Of a stretch of 64,000 nt of DNA, positions 60,433 through 64,000 are shown in pieces. The notes under the pieces are model-generated. The model did no database searches. It was not told where the DNA came from and worked only from the letters and a program-made list of their open reading frames with translations. A program made the translations under genes and the position numbers. The stretch is from Streptomyces sp. SAI-135. Its GTDB lineage: Bacteria > Actinomycetota > Actinomycetes > Streptomycetales > Streptomycetaceae. The first letter of the stretch is position 1; every line of letters begins with the position of its first letter. The DNA lies in contig NZ_JARXYP010000002.1 of the NCBI RefSeq assembly GCF_029893805.1, forward strand, positions 6,386,001 through 6,450,000, read 5' to 3'.

Positions 60433-60519
60433 GGGCGCGGGGAACTGCGCGATCAGCCCCCTCGGGCCGTCAGCCGGCCGACTCTACGTCGTGGCTTGTC
60501 GCGCAGTTCCCCGCGCCCC
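60432..60519. repeat. Long perfect inverted repeat (GGGGCGCGGGGAACTGCGCGA type)
   Basis: The 21-bp arm at 60432-60452 is repeated exactly in inverted form at 60499-60519, with a 46-bp loop. The arm sequence is familiar as a common Streptomyces intergenic element. It lies between convergent genes (DUF4188 and ndgR) and can end transcription from both sides. Confidence 0.8.
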
Positions 60520-60599
60520 CAAGAAGGTCGGGCATCTCCCTGTCGGTCCGAGGACCTGCCGCGGCGTTGGGGCCGGACCTCGGATCGACAGGCGCGCCC

Positions 60600-61316
60600 T
60601 CAACCCGTGCGGCGCAGTGCCTCGGAGAGGCGGGCCGCCGCGTCGATGACCGCCTGGGCGTGCATACGGCCCGGGTGACGCGTCAGGCGCTCGATGGGGC
60701 CGGAGACCGAGACGGCGGCCACCACGCGGTTGGAGGGGCCGCGCACGGGCGCGGAGACGGACGCGACGCCCGGCTCGCGCTCGCCGATGGACTGGGCCCA
60801 GCCCCGACGCCGTACGCCCGACAGGGCCGTGGCCGTGAAGCGGGCGCCCTGGAGGCCGCGGTGCAGGCGCTCCGGCTCCTCCCAGGCCATCAGGATCTGG
60901 GCCGAGGAGCCCGCCTTCATGGTGAGCGTCGAGCCGACCGGGACCGTGTCCCTGAGGCCGGACAGGCGCTCCGCCGCGGCGACGCAGATGCGCATGTCGC
61001 CCTGGCGGCGGTAGAGCTGGGCGCTCTCGCCGGTGATGTCCCGCAGGTGCGTGAGCACCGGGCCGGCCGTCGCGAGGAGGCGGTCCTCGCCGGCGGCCGC
61101 GGCCAGCTCGGCAAGGCGCGGACCGAGAATGAAACGGCCCTGCATGTCGCGTGCCACCATGCGGTGGTGTTCCAGAGCCACGGCCAGCCGGTGGGCCGTG
61201 GGTCGTGCCAGTCCGGTGGCCGCCACCAGCCCTGCGAGGGTGGCGGGTCCGGACTCCAGAGCGCTCAGAACAAGGGCTGCCTTGTCCAGAACGCCGACGC
61301 CGCTACTGTTGTCCAT
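60600..61316 (-). CDS. ndgR: IclR-family regulator NdgR
   Basis: 238 aa from the ATG at 61316. N-terminal winged HTH: GVGVLDKAALVLSALESGPA, TLAGLVAATGLARPTAHRLA, VALEHHRMVARD. The C-terminal IclR effector domain contains ESAQLYRRQGDMRICVAAAE, SGLRDTVPVGSTLTMKAGSS, GWAQSIGEREPGVASVSAPV. NdgR (AreB in S. clavuligerus) is a known regulator of leucine biosynthesis and amino-acid-dependent antibiotic production and activates or modulates leuCD. The position divergent from leuC and the IclR-type repeat at 61331-61347 support the assignment. Confidence 0.92.
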   Translation of the reverse strand: MDNSSGVGVLDKAALVLSALESGPATLAGLVAATGLARPTAHRLAVALEHHRMVARDMQGRFILGPRLAELAAAAGEDRLLATAGPVLTHLRDITGESAQLYRRQGDMRICVAAAERLSGLRDTVPVGSTLTMKAGSSAQILMAWEEPERLHRGLQGARFTATALSGVRRRGWAQSIGEREPGVASVSAPVRGPSNRVVAAVSVSGPIERLTRHPGRMHAQAVIDAAARLSEALRRTG

Positions 61317-61330
61317 GAAACGATACTCAC

Positions 61331-61371
61331 GTCTCACTCTGTGAAACGCAAGTTCCTTTTTTCGTGAGACG
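61331..61371. promoter_or_regulatory. NdgR operator candidates in the ndgR-leuC spacer
   Basis: GTCTCACTCTGTGAAAC (61331-61347) is a near-perfect palindrome (one mismatch per arm). A further half-site GTGAGACG (61364-61371) is the exact complement of CGTCTCAC (61330-61337), 26 bp away. They lie just before the ndgR ATG and about 140-175 bp upstream of leuC, where an IclR dimer could control both genes. Confidence 0.6.
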
Positions 61372-61507
61372 CGCAACCCTTGTAGGCACAGCGGCCCGCA
61401 GACCAACGGGCCTGGCGGCGGGTGCCCGGGAACAGGGGCCGAGGGCGTCGCCTCCACAAGATCTTCTAGTTGGGTCGGCGCGGCTCTGGCCGACCGGAGG
61501 GAAAGCG

Positions 61508-62932
61508 ATGGGTAGGACACTCGCGGAGAAGGTCTGGGACGACCATGTCGTCCGGCGCGCCGAGGGCGAGCCCGACCTCCTCTTCATCGATCTGCACCTG
61601 CTGCACGAGGTGACCAGCCCGCAGGCCTTCGACGGTCTGCGCAAGAGCGGTCGCCAGGTGCGCCGGCTCGACCTGACCATCGCCACCGAGGACCACAACA
61701 CCCCGACCCTCGACATCGACAAGCCGATCGCCGACCCGGTCTCGCGCATCCAGTTGGAGACGCTGCGCAAGAACGCCGCCGAGTTCGGTGTGCGCCTGCA
61801 CCCGCTGGGCGACGTCGAGCAGGGCGTCGTGCACGTCGTCGGCCCGCAGCTGGGCCTGACCCAGCCCGGCATGACCGTCGTCTGCGGCGACTCCCACACC
61901 TCCACGCACGGCGCCTTCGGCGGTCTGGCGTTCGGTATCGGCACCTCCCAGGTGGAGCACGTGCTGGCCACCCAGACGCTGCCGCTGGTGCGCCCCAAGA
62001 CCATGGCCATCACGGTCAACGGCGAACTGCCCGACGGCGTCACCGCCAAGGACCTGATCCTGGCGATCATCGCCAAGATCGGCACGGGCGGCGGCCAGGG
62101 CTACGTCCTGGAGTACCGCGGCTCCGCCATCGAGAAGCTCTCGATGGAGGCCCGCATGACCATCTGCAACATGTCGATCGAGGCCGGTGCCCGCGCGGGC
62201 ATGATCGCCCCCGACCAGACCACCTTCGACTACCTGGAGGGCCGTCCGCACGCCCCCAAGGGCGAGGACTGGGACGCGGCCGTCGCGTACTGGAAGACCC
62301 TGAAGACGGACGAGGACGCCGAGTTCGACGCCGAGGTCGTCATCGAGGCCGCCGAACTGTCGCCGTTCGTCACCTGGGGCACCAACCCGGGCCAGGGCGC
62401 CCCGCTTTCGGCGAACGTCCCCGATCCCGCTTCGTACGAAGACGCTTCGGAGCGCCTCGCCGCCGAAAAGGCCCTGGAATACATGGGGTTGGAGGCCGGG
62501 CAGCCGCTGCGCTCCATCAAGGTGGACACCGTCTTCGTAGGTTCGTGCACCAACGGCCGCATCGAGGACCTGCGTGCCGCCGCCGAACTCGTCAAGGGCC
62601 GCAAAGTCGCCGACGGCGTACGGATGCTGGTCGTCCCCGGCTCCGCGCGCGTGGGTCTTCAGGCCGTCTCCGAGGGCCTGGACGTCGTCTTCAAGGAGGC
62701 CGGCGCCGAATGGCGGCACGCGGGCTGCTCGATGTGTCTGGGCATGAACCCGGACCAGCTGGCCCCCGGTGAGCGCTCCGCGTCCACCTCCAACCGCAAC
62801 TTCGAGGGCCGGCAGGGCAAGGGCGGCCGTACCCACCTGGTGTCGCCGCAGGTCGCGGCCGCGACCGCCGTGCTGGGCCACCTGGCCTCGCCCGCCGACC
62901 TGTCCGACGCCCCTGTCGCCGCTGGAGTCTGA
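61508..62932 (+). CDS. leuC: 3-isopropylmalate dehydratase large subunit
   Basis: 474 aa; CGGAGGG precedes the ATG at 61508. Aconitase-family large subunit that isomerises 2- to 3-isopropylmalate with LeuD (and acts on citramalate in the CimA route). Fe-S ligands: Cys in FVGSCTNGRIEDLR and the pair in GCSMCLGMNPDQL. Other motifs: TIATEDHNTPT, VVCGDSHTSTHGAFGGLAFG, IGTSQVEHVLATQTL, and TSNRNFEGRQGKGGRTHLVS near the end. It is divergent from ndgR and followed 5 bp later by leuD. Confidence 0.97.
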   Translation: MGRTLAEKVWDDHVVRRAEGEPDLLFIDLHLLHEVTSPQAFDGLRKSGRQVRRLDLTIATEDHNTPTLDIDKPIADPVSRIQLETLRKNAAEFGVRLHPLGDVEQGVVHVVGPQLGLTQPGMTVVCGDSHTSTHGAFGGLAFGIGTSQVEHVLATQTLPLVRPKTMAITVNGELPDGVTAKDLILAIIAKIGTGGGQGYVLEYRGSAIEKLSMEARMTICNMSIEAGARAGMIAPDQTTFDYLEGRPHAPKGEDWDAAVAYWKTLKTDEDAEFDAEVVIEAAELSPFVTWGTNPGQGAPLSANVPDPASYEDASERLAAEKALEYMGLEAGQPLRSIKVDTVFVGSCTNGRIEDLRAAAELVKGRKVADGVRMLVVPGSARVGLQAVSEGLDVVFKEAGAEWRHAGCSMCLGMNPDQLAPGERSASTSNRNFEGRQGKGGRTHLVSPQVAAATAVLGHLASPADLSDAPVAAGV

Positions 62933-62937
62933 GAGTC

Positions 62938-63531
62938 ATGGAAGCATTCACCACGCACACCGGCCGGGCCGTCCCGCTGCGCCGCTCGAACGTCGACACC
63001 GACCAGATCATCCCTGCTCACTGGCTCAAGAAGGTGACCAGGGACGGGTTCGAGGACGGGCTGTTCGAGGCCTGGCGCAAGGACGAGAAGTTCATCCTCA
63101 ACCAGCCCGAGCGCAAGGGCGCCACGGTCCTGGTCGCCGGCCCCGACTTCGGCACCGGCTCCTCCCGTGAGCACGCGGTGTGGGCGCTGCAGAACTACGG
63201 CTTCAAGGCCGTGATCTCCTCGCGCTTCGCCGACATCTTCCGCGGCAACTCGCTCAAGAACGGCCTGCTCACGGTGGTTCTGGACCAGAAGATCGTGGAC
63301 GCCCTCCAGGAGCTGAGCGAGAAGGACCCCGAGGCCGAGATCACCGTCGACCTTCAGGCCCGCGAGGTGCGCGCCGAGGGCATCACGGCGAGCTTCGAGC
63401 TGGACGAGAACTCCCGCTGGCGGCTGTTGAACGGCCTGGACGACATCTCCATCACCCTTCAGAACGAGGCGGACATCGCCGCGTACGAGGCCAAGCGGCC
63501 CTCGTACAAGCCGCGGACGATCGAGGTCTGA
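62938..63531 (+). CDS. leuD: 3-isopropylmalate dehydratase small subunit
   Basis: 197 aa, ATG 5 bp after the leuC stop; GTCTGAGAG is a weak ribosome site, so coupling to leuC is likely. Swivel-domain subunit: FTTHTGRAVPLRRSNVDTDQ, IIPAHWLKKVTRDGFEDGLF, VAGPDFGTGSSREHAVWALQ (substrate-binding Ser-Arg), AVISSRFADIFRGNSLKNGL. Partner of LeuC in the cytoplasm. It is followed by a strong terminator. Confidence 0.97.
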   Translation: MEAFTTHTGRAVPLRRSNVDTDQIIPAHWLKKVTRDGFEDGLFEAWRKDEKFILNQPERKGATVLVAGPDFGTGSSREHAVWALQNYGFKAVISSRFADIFRGNSLKNGLLTVVLDQKIVDALQELSEKDPEAEITVDLQAREVRAEGITASFELDENSRWRLLNGLDDISITLQNEADIAAYEAKRPSYKPRTIEV

Positions 63532-63586
63532 CCCGGAGCCGTCCGAGCCGTCCAACAGGTCGAATTCCGGCCACCGCAACACCCCC

Positions 63587-63621
63587 GCCGTACCCCCGAT
63601 CAGCCCGATCGGGGGTACGGC
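63587..63621 (+). terminator. Terminator after leuCD
   Basis: Perfect 15-bp stem GCCGTACCCCCGATC (63587-63601), loop AGCCC, complement (63607-63621); 55 bp after the leuD stop. No T-tract. Confidence 0.75.
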
Positions 63622-63805
63622 CGTGTCTGCCCCCAGGTGTCCCCGCGCCGCGCGACACGCCCGCTCAACTTCCCACGTTACGGCGGGTGTTGTCGGGGTA
63701 CGCGTCCCTTGTAGCCGTGGCTTCCGGATGTGCCCGGAAGGCCGTTTGAGGCGGCAGTTGCACCCCTAGCAGGCGACAACTCGCCCCAGATGGCACAATC
63801 TGTGC

Positions 63806-64000
63806 ATGGAACACGACGGCCAACTCGAGCTCTATGCGGCAGTCGCGGACCAACTGAAGGAAGCGCACGCAAGAGTGCGCGCACTGCAAGTCCCGGAGGG
63901 CGTACGGATGGCGCTGACCCGGAAGCTGCTGGTCATTACGGCCGCGGCCAAGCACGACGTCGTCGAAGCGACAAGGCGTCTGGAGGGGTTCATGACTGAC
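63806..64000 (+). CDS. Small hypothetical protein, cut by window edge
   Basis: 65 codons are present and the frame is open at the right edge. It starts MEHDGQLELYAAVADQLKEA and continues with a helical, charged sequence (RVRALQVPEGVRMALTRKLL, then AAAKHDVVEATRRLEGF). CACAAT at 63794-63799, 6 nt before the ATG, is a likely -10, so the mRNA is probably leaderless. I recall a short unnamed gene at this place between leuD and the histone-like hupS gene in streptomycetes. Function unknown. Confidence 0.75.
   Translation, partial: MEHDGQLELYAAVADQLKEAHARVRALQVPEGVRMALTRKLLVITAAAKHDVVEATRRLEGFMTD

Overview
This window is a piece of a Streptomyces chromosome. It has very high GC, strongly GC-biased third codon positions, many GTG starts and leaderless-looking promoters, two tandem 'conservon' (cvnABCD) clusters, an acyl-CoA carboxylase epsilon subunit (accE), NdgR next to leuCD, and Streptomyces-type secreted enzymes. 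The gene order (proline catabolism, leuB, ilvE, ureABC, cimA, accBE, cvn, gltX, ndgR-leuCD) resembles what I remember of the S. coelicolor core around SCO5519-SCO5556; I could not check this by search.

Layout. 1-0.9 kb: an MFS efflux gene cut by the window edge, divergent from its TetR regulator. 0.85-5.7 kb: a Zur-box-controlled Opp/Dpp-type ABC importer operon whose two permeases are fused into one polypeptide. 5.9-10.6 kb: a PucR-type regulator with a very large Gly/Ser/Thr-rich insertion, divergent from the proline dehydrogenase / P5C dehydrogenase operon. 10.6-13.3 kb: a small membrane protein, a three-domain deoxyribosyltransferase-like/NUDIX/winged-helix protein, a decayed oxidoreductase and a 43-aa protein. 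13.4-17.5 kb: a Tat-type phosphatase, leuB and ilvE. 17.6-21.7 kb: an operon of fused urease gamma-beta, urease alpha, an agmatine-deiminase-family enzyme and a TetR regulator, preceded by two operator-like palindromes and without urease accessory genes. 21.8-25.1 kb: two paralogous secreted beta-propeller proteins. 25.1-27 kb: cimA with an apparent Ile-codon attenuator leader. 27.1-41.1 kb: secreted and envelope proteins (GH3 glucosidase, Gly-rich membrane protein, trypsin, GT87-like membrane protein, HTH-nSTAND1-WD40 protein, YceI, PL8 lyase). 41.2-43.1 kb: accB-accE. 43.2-53.9 kb: two tandem cvnABCD conservons. 54.4-58.5 kb: a 60-aa repeat peptide, an FAH-family protein, gltX, a DUF4241 protein and a HAD phosphatase. 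58.6-59.1 kb: five tRNA genes (Gln, Glu, Glu, Gln, Glu). 59.2-64 kb: MerR/DUF4188 pair, ndgR, leuCD and the start of a small hypothetical gene.

How the parts fit together. Branched-chain amino acid and acyl-CoA metabolism recurs (leuB, ilvE, cimA, leuC, leuD, accB/accE). Nitrogen salvage appears as proline oxidation and the urease-like/agmatine deiminase operon. Several genes have visible local control: TetR repeats, Zur box, double palindrome before ureAB, cimA leader, a palindrome before yceI, a MerR-type repeat and an IclR-type repeat.

The strongest candidates for new biology are: (1) the urease-like/agmatine deiminase operon, in which all urease nickel ligands are kept but the flap cysteine is lost and the pocket region is three residues shorter, suggesting a substituted urea such as N-carbamoylputrescine as substrate; (2) the Zur-controlled Opp-type importer with fused permease; (3) the cimA Ile attenuator; (4) a 164-bp identical tract between the two cvnD genes; (5) the deoxyribosyltransferase-like/NUDIX/wHTH fusion; and (6) the 60-aa NPRRT-repeat peptide.
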